A DNA stretch of 64,000 nt from Brevundimonas sp. (GTDB lineage: Bacteria > Pseudomonadota > Alphaproteobacteria > Caulobacterales > Caulobacteraceae), in assembly GCA_027531145.1 (NCBI GenBank), contig JAPZRF010000034.1:1-64000 (forward strand). Direction: 5' to 3'. Positions 57,072-64,000 of the stretch are shown piece after piece. The notes under the pieces are model-generated. The model ran no database searches. It saw nothing but the letters and a program-made list of their open reading frames with translations, and was not told the origin of the DNA. Numbering within the stretch: the stretch's first letter is position 1; each line of letters begins with the position of its first letter. The translations under genes were made by a program, and so were the position numbers.

Positions 57072-57089
57072 CCCCGGCACGGCCGGGGT
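57071..57089 (+). terminator. Hairpin after the sigma operon
   Basis: ACCCCGGC-ACG-GCCGGGGT, a perfect 8-bp stem beginning at the stop codon. No T tract follows. Confidence 0.45.
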
Positions 57090-57138
57090 GACGCCCCCCG
57101 GCCGGAGCGCCTATGCTAGGGGTCAAGGAGTATCGCCC

Positions 57139-57981
57139 ATGTCCAGTCAGAAGCCCGAAACCGTCCGCCGTCTCGCCGCGCCGGACATCCGCGCCCGAAA
57201 GTCGAGCCGCGGCCAGGGCGAGGCGATCGTCTGTCTTACCGCCTATGATGCCCCGACGGCCGAGGTGCTGGACGCGCACTGCGACCTGCTGCTGGTGGGC
57301 GACAGCGTCGGCATGGTGGTGCATGGCCTGCCCAATACGGTCGGCGTCACCCTCGACATGATGATCCTGCACGGCCAGGCAGTGATGCGTGGCGCACGGC
57401 GGGCCATGGTCGTGGTCGACATGCCGTTCGGATCCTACGAGGGCGGCCGCGAGATCGCCTACGAGAACTGTGCCCGGGTGATGAAGGAGACCGGGGCCCA
57501 GGCGGTGAAGCTGGAAAGCGGTCCGACCGTTCCGGAGACCATCGCCTACCTCGTTCAGCGCGGCATTCCGGTGATGGGTCATGTCGGCCTGCGCCCCCAG
57601 GCGGTGCTGACCGACGGGGCCTTCAAGGCCAAGGGGCGAACCGACGCCGAGCGGCTCCGGGTGCTGGCCGAGGCCGAGGCCACGGCGGACGCCGGGGCCT
57701 TTGCCGTGGTGGTCGAGGGGGTGGCCGAGGGGCTGGCGCGGGAGATCACCGAGGCCATCGACGCCCCGACCATCGGCATCGGTGCCTCGGCCGCCTGCGA
57801 CGGGCAGATCCTCGTCACCCCCGACATGCTGGGCCTGTTTGACTGGACGCCCAGATTCGTCCGTCGCTACGGCAACCAGCGCGCGGACATCGACCGGGCC
57901 GTCGCCAGGTACGCTTCAGACGTGCGCGCCCGCCGTTTTCCTGCCGAAGTCGAGACCTACTTCTCGACGAACACCGCCTGA
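57139..57981 (+). CDS. panB: 3-methyl-2-oxobutanoate hydroxymethyltransferase
   Basis: A 280-residue TIM-barrel enzyme that makes ketopantoate from ketoisovalerate for coenzyme A synthesis. Hallmarks are [31 protein letters not shown], the metal-binding [19 protein letters not shown] and MGHVGLRPQ; the C-terminal [14 protein letters not shown] is also diagnostic. CAAGGAG lies 8 nt before the ATG. panC is not adjacent. Confidence 0.95.
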   Translation: MSSQKPETVRRLAAPDIRARKSSRGQGEAIVCLTAYDAPTAEVLDAHCDLLLVGDSVGMVVHGLPNTVGVTLDMMILHGQAVMRGARRAMVVVDMPFGSYEGGREIAYENCARVMKETGAQAVKLESGPTVPETIAYLVQRGIPVMGHVGLRPQAVLTDGAFKAKGRTDAERLRVLAEAEATADAGAFAVVVEGVAEGLAREITEAIDAPTIGIGASAACDGQILVTPDMLGLFDWTPRFVRRYGNQRADIDRAVARYASDVRARRFPAEVETYFSTNTA

Positions 57982-57993
57982 TCGAGCGGAAGA

Positions 57994-58013
57994 CCGCAAC
58001 GCACGCGTTGCGG
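57994..58013 (+). terminator. Hairpin after panB
   Basis: CCGCAACGC-AC-GCGTTGCGG, a 9-bp perfect stem 13 nt after the panB stop. It has no T tract and is a probable terminator. Confidence 0.5.
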
Positions 58014-58080
58014 GGCGGCGGGCGAGCCACTAGGGTCGCGCGACTTTCAGGCTGACAGCGTATCAGGGGCGACGACATCC

Positions 58081-58833
58081 GTGACTGACGTCTTCGAAGA
58101 GGTCGAGGAGGAGCTGCGCTCCGAACGCTGGCAACGGCTGGCGAAGCGGTGGGGGCCGGTGATTGGTGCCGTTCTACTGGTCTGCCTCATTGCCGCCCTG
58201 GGCTATTGGGGCTGGGACAGCTGGCGCACCCGCCAGGCCGAAGCGGCCTCGGTCGACTATGACCGGGGCGTGCAGGCGCTGCAGCAGGGCGATCTCGCCG
58301 CGGCCGAGAGCGCCTTCAACACCGCTGCCGAGCGTGGCGGGGCCTATCGCGCCCTGGCGCTGAACCAGCGCGCGGGCATCGCCCTGCAGTCCAACCGCAC
58401 CGAGGACGCCCTCGCCCTGCTCGACGAGGCGGCCGAGGCCACGGGCGATCCGATCCTGCGCGACATGGCCGCCCTGAAGGCCGCCTTCCTCGTGCTCGAC
58501 ACGGCCCCGCTCGAGGACCTGACGGAGCGGCTGGAGCCGCTGACCGCCGACGGTCGTCCCTACGCCGCCTACGCCCGCGAGGCGCTGGCCCTGGCCCGGT
58601 TGCAGCACAACCAGCTGCCGGCCGCGCGCGAGACCTTCGTGCTGTTGTCGCTGGGGCAGGATGTCCCGGACAGTGTACGGCAGCGCGCCCAGGCGGCCAT
58701 CCAGGCGATTGACTCGGGCACGGCCTCGGCCATCCCCGCCATCGTCGCGGCCGCCTCGGCGGCGCCGACGCCCGCGGCTCCGGTGCCTGCTGCCGGCGAG
58801 TCCCCCGTTCCCGACCCGGCGCCTGCCGGGTGA
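58081..58833 (+). CDS. YfgM-like tetratricopeptide membrane protein
   Basis: A 250-residue protein with a short cytosolic head (MTDVFEEVEEELRSERWQRL), one membrane segment (VIGAVLLVCLIAALGYWGW) and periplasmic TPR-like helices (RGVQALQQGDLAAAESAFNTAA). An Ala/Pro-rich tail follows. YfgM is an ancillary SecYEG-associated chaperone partner, and in many proteobacteria its gene precedes bamB, as here. It starts at GTG 58081. Operon with bamB and der. Confidence 0.85.
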   Translation: MTDVFEEVEEELRSERWQRLAKRWGPVIGAVLLVCLIAALGYWGWDSWRTRQAEAASVDYDRGVQALQQGDLAAAESAFNTAAERGGAYRALALNQRAGIALQSNRTEDALALLDEAAEATGDPILRDMAALKAAFLVLDTAPLEDLTERLEPLTADGRPYAAYAREALALARLQHNQLPAARETFVLLSLGQDVPDSVRQRAQAAIQAIDSGTASAIPAIVAAASAAPTPAAPVPAAGESPVPDPAPAG

Positions 58834-58865
58834 TTCCGTCGCGTGACCCAACGAGAGCCGATCGC

Positions 58866-60263
58866 ATGATCATGTCCCGTTCCCTGACGGCCGACCGCGC
58901 CCTCAAGATCGCCCTGGTTTGCGGCGTGGCGCTGAGCCTTGCGGCCTGCGGCACGGTCCGGCGCGCCCTGCCGTTCGGCCTCGGCGGCGATGACGAGCCA
59001 ACGGCCACGGCCTCGGAAGGCCAACGCGTGTCGGTGCTGGAGTTCGAGCAGCAGCTTGCACCCTCGGCGGCGCTCGCCGGCCGCGACTTCTTCCTGCCCG
59101 GGCCGGTCGCCGCCACCAGCTGGGGCCAGCCGGGCCGCAACGCGGAGAACAACGTCGAGCACGTCATCGCGGCACCGAACTTCACCGTCGCCTGGCGCGC
59201 TAGCATCGGTGCCGGCTCATCCCGGCCGCGCCAGCTGATGGGCCCGCCGGTCGCCGACGGCGGCCGCATCTACACGATCGACGCGGATCGTAGCGTGCGG
59301 GCCACCGACGAGACGGGCCGCAGCGTGTGGCGGACCGACATCCGGCCGGAGGGGCGCGAGGACGGCGGTTTCGGCGGCGGCGTGGCCGTCAGCGGTGGCC
59401 GCGTGTTCGTGGCCTCGGGCCACCGGGTGGTGACGGCTCTGGACGCTGCGACCGGGGCGCAAGTCTGGCAGACGCGGGTCGATGTGCCGATCCACGGGGC
59501 CCCGACCGTGGCAGGCGGCCGCATCTATGTCGTCGACATCGACAACCTGCTCTACGCCTTCGACGCCCGGACCGGGCAGCAAGTGTGGACCTATCGCGGC
59601 ATCCCCGAGCCGGCGCGCCTGATGCGCGCCTCGAGTCCGGCGGTGCTGGCCGACACCGTCATCGCCCCGTTCGCCTCGGGCGAGGTCGTGGCGCTGCGCG
59701 CAAACAATGGCCAGCCGGTCTGGTCCGAGGTGCTGTCGCGCACCAGCCGGACCAGCGCCCTGTCCGAGATCCGCGACATCGCCGGTCGTCCGGTGATCAG
59801 CCGGGGGACGGTCTTCGCCGTCAGCCACTCGGGCGTCATCGCAGCCATGGACCAGCGCAGCGGCGCGCGCCGCTGGGAGCTGCCGATTGCCGGCGTGAAC
59901 GCCCCGCTGCCGGTCGGCGACGTGGTCTATGTGGTCTCCAAGACCGGCGAGCTGACTGTGGTCAACCGGGAGTCCGGCCAGGTCTACTGGACCCGCGACC
60001 TGAACGAGGGCCGGACGCGCCAGAAGGGCGGCTTCCTCGGCATCGGCGACCGTACCGTGCGCCCGCAGTGGACCGGTCCGATTCTCGCCTCCAACCGTCT
60101 GGTGCTGGGCAACTCGTTCGGCGACGTTGTCGCCTTCGATCCCAAGACCGGTCAGGAAGTCGCGGCCCTGCGCCTCGGCGATCCGATCCACGCCCCGCCC
60201 ATCGCCTACAACGGCCGTCTCTACGTCGTCACCGACGCAGGTCAGCTGGTGGCCATCAGCTGA
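58866..60263 (+). CDS. bamB: Outer-membrane assembly lipoprotein BamB-like (PQQ-like propeller)
   Basis: A 465-residue lipoprotein (signal ALSLAACG) with an eight-bladed beta-propeller of PQQ-like repeats, for example ALDAATGAQVWQTRVD, AFDARTGQQVWTYRG and VNRESGQVYWTRDL. BamB helps the BamA complex insert outer-membrane proteins. It lies between the YfgM-like gene and der, the conserved bamB-der order of proteobacteria, which supports the call. ATG 58866 is the upstream of two nearby starts. Confidence 0.88.
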   Translation: MIMSRSLTADRALKIALVCGVALSLAACGTVRRALPFGLGGDDEPTATASEGQRVSVLEFEQQLAPSAALAGRDFFLPGPVAATSWGQPGRNAENNVEHVIAAPNFTVAWRASIGAGSSRPRQLMGPPVADGGRIYTIDADRSVRATDETGRSVWRTDIRPEGREDGGFGGGVAVSGGRVFVASGHRVVTALDAATGAQVWQTRVDVPIHGAPTVAGGRIYVVDIDNLLYAFDARTGQQVWTYRGIPEPARLMRASSPAVLADTVIAPFASGEVVALRANNGQPVWSEVLSRTSRTSALSEIRDIAGRPVISRGTVFAVSHSGVIAAMDQRSGARRWELPIAGVNAPLPVGDVVYVVSKTGELTVVNRESGQVYWTRDLNEGRTRQKGGFLGIGDRTVRPQWTGPILASNRLVLGNSFGDVVAFDPKTGQEVAALRLGDPIHAPPIAYNGRLYVVTDAGQLVAIS

Positions 60264-60281
60264 CATCCGGGTTGGACTGAC

Positions 60282-61922
60282 ATGGCCGTCAAGGTCGCCA
60301 TCGTCGGTCGCCCGAATGTGGGTAAGTCGACCCTCTTCAACCGGCTGGTCGGCAAGCGGCTGGCGCTGGTCGATGATCGCCCGGGGGTGACGCGCGACCG
60401 GCGCTATGCCGAAGGCCAGCTGGGTGATCTGGCCCTGACCCTGATCGACACAGCCGGCTACGAAGACGTCACCGACGAGAGCCTCGAGGCGCGCATGCGG
60501 GCCCAGACGGAGGCGGCCATCGAGGACGCCGACCTGATCCTGTTCATGGTCGATGCGCGCGAGGGGGTGACGCCGCTGGACCGGATCTTTGCCGACCGGC
60601 TGCGCAGGATCGAGACGCCGGTGGTGCTGCTGGCCAACAAGTCGGAAAGTCGCGAGTCCGGCGGCGGCGTCGGCGAAGCGCACAGCCTCGGCTTCGGCGA
60701 GCCGGTGGCCATCTCGGCCGAGCATGGCGAGGGCATGGCCGACCTCTACGCCGCCGTTGCCGCCGCCATCGGGGACCTTGAGGCTGAAGCCGCGGAGGAG
60801 GCCGACAAGCCGATCCGCATCGCCGTGATCGGCCGGCCCAATGCCGGCAAGTCGACCCTGATCAACCGGCTGCTGGGCGAGGACCGGCTTCTGACCGGGC
60901 CCGAGGCGGGCATCACCCGCGACTCCATCTCGGTAGACTGGACCTGGGAGGGCCGGGCCATCCGCCTGGTCGATACCGCCGGGCTGCGCCGCAAGGCGCG
61001 GGTGCAGGAGAAGCTGGAGAAGCTGTCGGTCGCCGACACCCTGCGGGCCATTACCTTCGCCGAGGTGGTGATCCTCGTGATGGACCGGGAAAACGCCTTC
61101 GACACCCAGGACCTGCAGCTGGCCGATCTGGTAGAACGCGAGGGCCGGGCGCTGGTCTACGCCATCGCCAAGTGGGACCTGGAGGACGAGCCGCAGGCCC
61201 GCCTGACCGCGCTCAAGGCCGAAGCCGAGCGTACCCTGCCGCAGCTGAAGGGCGCGCCCTTCGTGGCCCTGTCGGCCTTCTCCGGGCGCGGCGTCGAGCG
61301 GCTGATGCCGGCGGTGATCGAGGCCCACGACACCTGGTCGGCCAGGGTCAAGACGCGCGACCTCAACGACTGGCTGGCACTGGCGGTGCAGAGGCACCCG
61401 CCGCCCGCCGTCGACGGCAAGCGAGTCAAGCCCAAGTATGTGGCCCAGACCAAGGCCCGGCCGCCGACCTTCGTCATGTTCGCCAGCCGCGCCGCGGCCA
61501 TGCCGGATCACTACAAGCGCTATCTGGTCAACGGAATACGCGAGAGCTTCGACCTGTGGGGCACGCCGATCCGCCTGACCGTCAAGGCCGGGGCCAATCC
61601 CTATGCCGAGGGCGGCGAGAAGGCTGGGCTGGTCCGCGCTCGGGCGGCACGGCCGGTCTATCCGGTGGCCAGGAAGGTCAAGGCGCCGAAGGAGGAGAAG
61701 GCCCCCGGCCTGCCCGGCAAGGCGCTCCAGGCGAAAGCCGAAGCCGCGCCGAAGCCGCAGCCGGCCCCCAAGGTGCGGGTCAAGCCGCTGGCGGGGTTGA
61801 AGGCCAGCGCCTCGAAGAAAGCCGGCACCTCGGCGGTGCTGGGCAAGCGTGCTCGTGGCGGTGCCCGTCAGGTCTCCCGCTCCGGTCGGGTCCGCACCGG
61901 GGCCCCGAAGGGCAAGCGGTAG
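60282..61922 (+). CDS. der: Ribosome biogenesis GTPase Der (EngA)
   Basis: A 546-residue double GTPase needed for 50S ribosome assembly. First G domain: [26 protein letters not shown] and LANKSE. Second G domain: [30 protein letters not shown] and AKWDL. The KH-like domain follows, with the [19 protein letters not shown] stretch. The last ~90 residues are a basic Ala/Lys/Pro-rich tail ([19 protein letters not shown]) not present in E. coli Der, making the protein about 50 residues longer than usual. Last gene of the YfgM-bamB-der run, convergent with gluQ. Confidence 0.95.
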   Translation: MAVKVAIVGRPNVGKSTLFNRLVGKRLALVDDRPGVTRDRRYAEGQLGDLALTLIDTAGYEDVTDESLEARMRAQTEAAIEDADLILFMVDAREGVTPLDRIFADRLRRIETPVVLLANKSESRESGGGVGEAHSLGFGEPVAISAEHGEGMADLYAAVAAAIGDLEAEAAEEADKPIRIAVIGRPNAGKSTLINRLLGEDRLLTGPEAGITRDSISVDWTWEGRAIRLVDTAGLRRKARVQEKLEKLSVADTLRAITFAEVVILVMDRENAFDTQDLQLADLVEREGRALVYAIAKWDLEDEPQARLTALKAEAERTLPQLKGAPFVALSAFSGRGVERLMPAVIEAHDTWSARVKTRDLNDWLALAVQRHPPPAVDGKRVKPKYVAQTKARPPTFVMFASRAAAMPDHYKRYLVNGIRESFDLWGTPIRLTVKAGANPYAEGGEKAGLVRARAARPVYPVARKVKAPKEEKAPGLPGKALQAKAEAAPKPQPAPKVRVKPLAGLKASASKKAGTSAVLGKRARGGARQVSRSGRVRTGAPKGKR

Positions 61923-61925
61923 AGC

Positions 61926-62768
61926 TCACCCGAACAGCTCCTGTCGCAAGTCAGCGGGCGTAACGCCGCGGTCGCGCAGGGCGGCGAGGGTCTCGGCCCT
62001 GTCGCGCTTGGACAGGCGCTTGCCGTCCGGGGCCAGCAGCAGCCGGTGGTGGCGGTAGACCGGTGTCGGCAGACCCAGCAGCGCCTGCAACACGCGCTGG
62101 ACCGAGGTGGTCTCGACCAGATCGACGCCGCGGATAACGTGGCTGACCCCCTGCGCCGCGTCGTCGATCACCGAGGCGATGACATAGCCGGCACCGATGT
62201 CCTTGCGGCCCAGCACCATGTCGCCGAGCGCCTCGGGCCGGGCAGTGTGGCGGCCGGGATCCTCGCCTTCCTCGATCCAGTCCAGATGGTCGAAGCCACC
62301 GAGGTGCGCGGCGGCGGCGGACAGGGACAGGCGCCAGGCGAAGGGCTGGCCCGCCGCCAGCCGTTCCGCCTCGTCCGCCGGATCGGGTGGCCCGCCGGCG
62401 AAGGCCCGGGCGTCGATCGGGTCGCCGGCTTGGGGCGCGACCCCGGCCAGGGCCATCAGCTCCTTGCGTGTGCGGAAACAGCGGTAGAGCACGCCCATCT
62501 CCCGCAGCTGCGCCAGCGCCGCGTCATAGTCGGCACGGTGCTGCGACTGGCGCCGGACGGGGCCGTCCCGGGTCAGGCCCAGCCAGGCGAGATCCTCGAG
62601 GATGGCGACCTCATGCTCTGTCCGGCAGCGGGTGAAGTCGGTGTCCTCGATGCGCAGCAGGAAGCGCCCGCCTGCCGCCCGCGCCGCGTCATGGGCCAGC
62701 ATGGCGGAGAAGGCGTGGCCCTTGTGCAGGCCGCCGGTCGGCGACGGCGCGAAGCGGGTGACGAACAT
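61926..62768 (-). CDS. gluQ: Glutamyl-Q tRNA(Asp) synthetase
   Basis: A 280-residue paralogue of the glutamyl-tRNA synthetase catalytic domain. It has the HIGH-like TGGLHKGHAFSA and KMSKS-like GKRLSKRD motifs but no anticodon-binding domain, the hallmark of GluQ-RS, which loads glutamate onto queuosine of tRNA-Asp. RIEDTDFTRC and VIRGVDLVETT are also conserved. The zinc-site cysteines of E. coli GluQ are not evident. ATG 62768 is the canonical start. Convergent with der (3-nt gap). Confidence 0.9.
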   Translation of the reverse strand: MFVTRFAPSPTGGLHKGHAFSAMLAHDAARAAGGRFLLRIEDTDFTRCRTEHEVAILEDLAWLGLTRDGPVRRQSQHRADYDAALAQLREMGVLYRCFRTRKELMALAGVAPQAGDPIDARAFAGGPPDPADEAERLAAGQPFAWRLSLSAAAAHLGGFDHLDWIEEGEDPGRHTARPEALGDMVLGRKDIGAGYVIASVIDDAAQGVSHVIRGVDLVETTSVQRVLQALLGLPTPVYRHHRLLLAPDGKRLSKRDRAETLAALRDRGVTPADLRQELFG

Positions 62769-62786
62769 GGGGCGAGTGTAGCGGAA

Positions 62787-62911
62787 TCTCCTCCCCCATA
62801 GCGCAGCGTATGGGGAAGGGGGACCATGCGCAGCATGGTGGAGGTGGCGGGGCAAGCGCCGCGTTCTGTCCCTCGCCCCCTCCACCGCATGCGGGGGAGG
62901 AGGGGGAGGAG
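62787..62911. repeat. Palindromic intergenic repeat, family C copy 2
   Basis: Starts TCTCCTCCCCCATAGCGCAGCG like 40045-40104. It contains the hairpin ACCATGCGCAGCATGGT and ends TCCACCGCATGCGGGGGAGG. It lies between the divergent gluQ and alkA-like genes. Confidence 0.65.
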
Positions 62912-62982
62912 TCCCTCGCGCTTTCCGGACTCCGGCCTCCCGCCTGCCTTCCCTTGCGGGCGGGGTCCGGCATAGTCGCCCC

Positions 62983-63621
62983 ATGCCGTCCGCCCCGTCC
63001 CCCGACGCCCTGCACGCCGCCCGCGAGGCGCTGGCCGCCGCCGATCCGGCGCTGGCGCGCGCTCATGCGGCCCTGCCGCCTTTCGCATGGCGACTCCGCC
63101 CGGGCGGCTTTGAGGGGCTGTTCCGCATGATCGTGGAGCAGCAGGTGTCGGTCGCCGCCGCGGCCTCGATCTGGCGCCGGGTGGGCGCGGGGCTGGGCGA
63201 GGTGACGCCCGAGCGGCTGCTGGCGCACGCGCCGGAGACGTTGAGGAGCTTCGGCCTGTCGGGCCAGAAGGCGCGCTACGGCCGCGAGATCGCCCTCGCC
63301 CAGGTCGAGGGGCGGATCGACCTCAATGCGCTCGCTCACCTGGACGATGACGCGGCGGTGCAGGCCCTGACCGCCATCAAGGGCGTCGGACGCTGGACCG
63401 CGGAGACCTATCTGATGTTCTGCGAGGGCCGCGTCGACGTCTTTCCCGGCGGCGACGTGGCCCTGCAGGCGGCGATGGCGTGGCTGGACGGGCTGGAGGC
63501 CAGGCCGACCGAGAAGGCGGCCTATGTCCGGGCCGAGGCCTGGAGCCCACACCGCGGCGTTGCCGCCCACCTGCTATGGGCCTGGTACGGTGCGGTCAAG
63601 CGGGGGGAGGCGGCGGCGTAG
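62983..63621 (+). CDS. DNA-3-methyladenine glycosylase, AlkA/HhH-GPD type
   Basis: A 212-residue base-excision glycosylase of the HhH-GPD superfamily. The helix-hairpin-helix is LTAIKGVGRWTAETYLM, and the catalytic Asp is in FPGGDVALQAAM. MIVEQQVSVAAAASIW is the family's conserved N-terminal helix. It removes alkylated purines and is shorter than E. coli AlkA, lacking the N-terminal beta domain. Its TAG stop overlaps the 3' end of the tRNA gene on the other strand. Confidence 0.88.
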   Translation: MPSAPSPDALHAAREALAAADPALARAHAALPPFAWRLRPGGFEGLFRMIVEQQVSVAAAASIWRRVGAGLGEVTPERLLAHAPETLRSFGLSGQKARYGREIALAQVEGRIDLNALAHLDDDAAVQALTAIKGVGRWTAETYLMFCEGRVDVFPGGDVALQAAMAWLDGLEARPTEKAAYVRAEAWSPHRGVAAHLLWAWYGAVKRGEAAA

Positions 63622-63691
63622 GCCCGGAGGGACTCGAACCCCCAACCAGACCGTTATGAGCGGTCGGCTCTAACCATTGAGCTACGGGCCC
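63619..63691 (-). tRNA. tRNA with CAT anticodon, probably tRNA-Ile2
   Basis: On the minus strand a full cloverleaf of 73 nt: acceptor GGGCCCG / CGGGCCT (G1-U72), D arm GCTCAATGGTTAGAGC, anticodon arm GACCG-CTCATAA-CGGTC, T arm GGGGGTTCGAGTCCCTC. CCA is not encoded. The 8-nt D loop and the GGTT variable region resemble tRNA-Ile2 (lysidine-modified) more than elongator Met, but CAT alone cannot tell them apart. Confidence 0.88.
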
Positions 63692-63877
63692 GCGCAGACG
63701 CGAGAGGCCCGGCCTAGCAGGGACCGGCGCGGCAGAAAAGCGGCGCGGGGTGAGCCCGATGTCATGCAGATGAACGGAACCTGCCATAGGGAGGCTTGCG
63801 TTCATTCAGCCGGCCAAGGTCAAGTTCGGCCTCTCGACTGGCGCGAAGGCCGGTGTCTGTTGGCAGGAGACTTCCGC

Positions 63878-64000
63878 ATGTCCCGTTCCGTTCTCGCCGC
63901 CGCGCTGGGTGCCGCGATGCTCGCCACAGTCGCCCCTGCGCCGGCGTTCGCCCAGGTGCAGCCGGAGCAGATGGTGCAGCCCGCGCCGTCGCTGAACCTG
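63878..64000 (+). CDS. Secreted protein, N-terminal fragment
   Basis: The first 41 residues run off the right edge. A signal peptide (MSRSVLAAALGAAMLATVAP, cleavage near AFAQ) is preceded by AGGAGA 8 nt upstream of the ATG. The mature start VQPEQMVQPAPSLNL resembles the beginning of SIMPL-domain (DUF541) periplasmic proteins, but too little is present to be sure. Confidence 0.6.
   Translation, partial: MSRSVLAAALGAAMLATVAPAPAFAQVQPEQMVQPAPSLNL

Overview
The window is about 70% G+C, densely packed, and its gene content points to an alphaproteobacterium of the Caulobacterales, most like Brevundimonas. Pointers are a large Oar-type TonB-dependent receptor, a CobW/WD40/DUF1330 neighbourhood, an hpf-ptsN pair divergent from gyrB, a putR/putA pair, and families of short G/C-rich palindromic intergenic repeats. 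The genus is inferred from gene style and was not tested by a search.

Layout. 0-6 kb: the 3' end of an OmpA-family gene, a KpsS-like capsule protein, a lipoprotein MsrA and a 1133-residue TonB-dependent receptor preceded by a textbook Pho box. 6-12 kb: a polyamine region with agmatine deiminase, N-carbamoylputrescine amidase, a deoxyhypusine-synthase-family enzyme and an ornithine/lysine decarboxylase. The two agu genes are separated by a four-helix-bundle (S23/IVP) gene enclosed in inverted repeats. 12-20 kb: a secreted M16 protease, a PhnCDE-type transporter, a PstS-like binding protein and alkaline phosphatase, which together look like phosphate scavenging. 20-25 kb: a glycosyltransferase, PutR and PutA. 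25-33 kb: a ChaN/EreA-like secreted protein, a WD40 protein, small membrane proteins, a VapBC pair with a clear operator, then metal-handling genes (CobW GTPase, CDF exporter, NicO-like permease). A gene-less copy of the S23-associated repeat lies between cobW and the CDF gene. 33-40 kb: ptsN, hpf, gyrB, a leucyl aminopeptidase and a DsbA-family protein, with long repeat-rich gaps.

40.5-42.95 kb: a lower-G+C island with three overlapping genes (STAS-GHKL ATPase, DUF4325 STAS-like protein, membrane protein). It is probably an acquired, undescribed signalling or defence module. 42.9-54 kb: thiC with a TPP riboswitch, a D-cysteine desulfhydrase-like enzyme, an amino-acid racemase, a sugar MFS transporter, a BtuFCD-type metal-chelate ABC operon, an alcohol dehydrogenase and a thioesterase. 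54.0-54.9 kb: a small basic ORF followed by a TIR/deoxyribosyltransferase-like protein, a second candidate defence or toxin locus. 55-64 kb: an ArsC/Spx-like protein, an ECF sigma operon, panB, a YfgM-like TPR protein, bamB, der, gluQ, an AlkA-type glycosylase, a CAT-anticodon tRNA and the start of a secreted protein.

The three most interesting signals are the S23 gene inside a palindromic element with a gene-less second copy, the STAS-GHKL/DUF4325/membrane operon, and the Pho box that links the TonB receptor to the phosphate genes 12-18 kb downstream.
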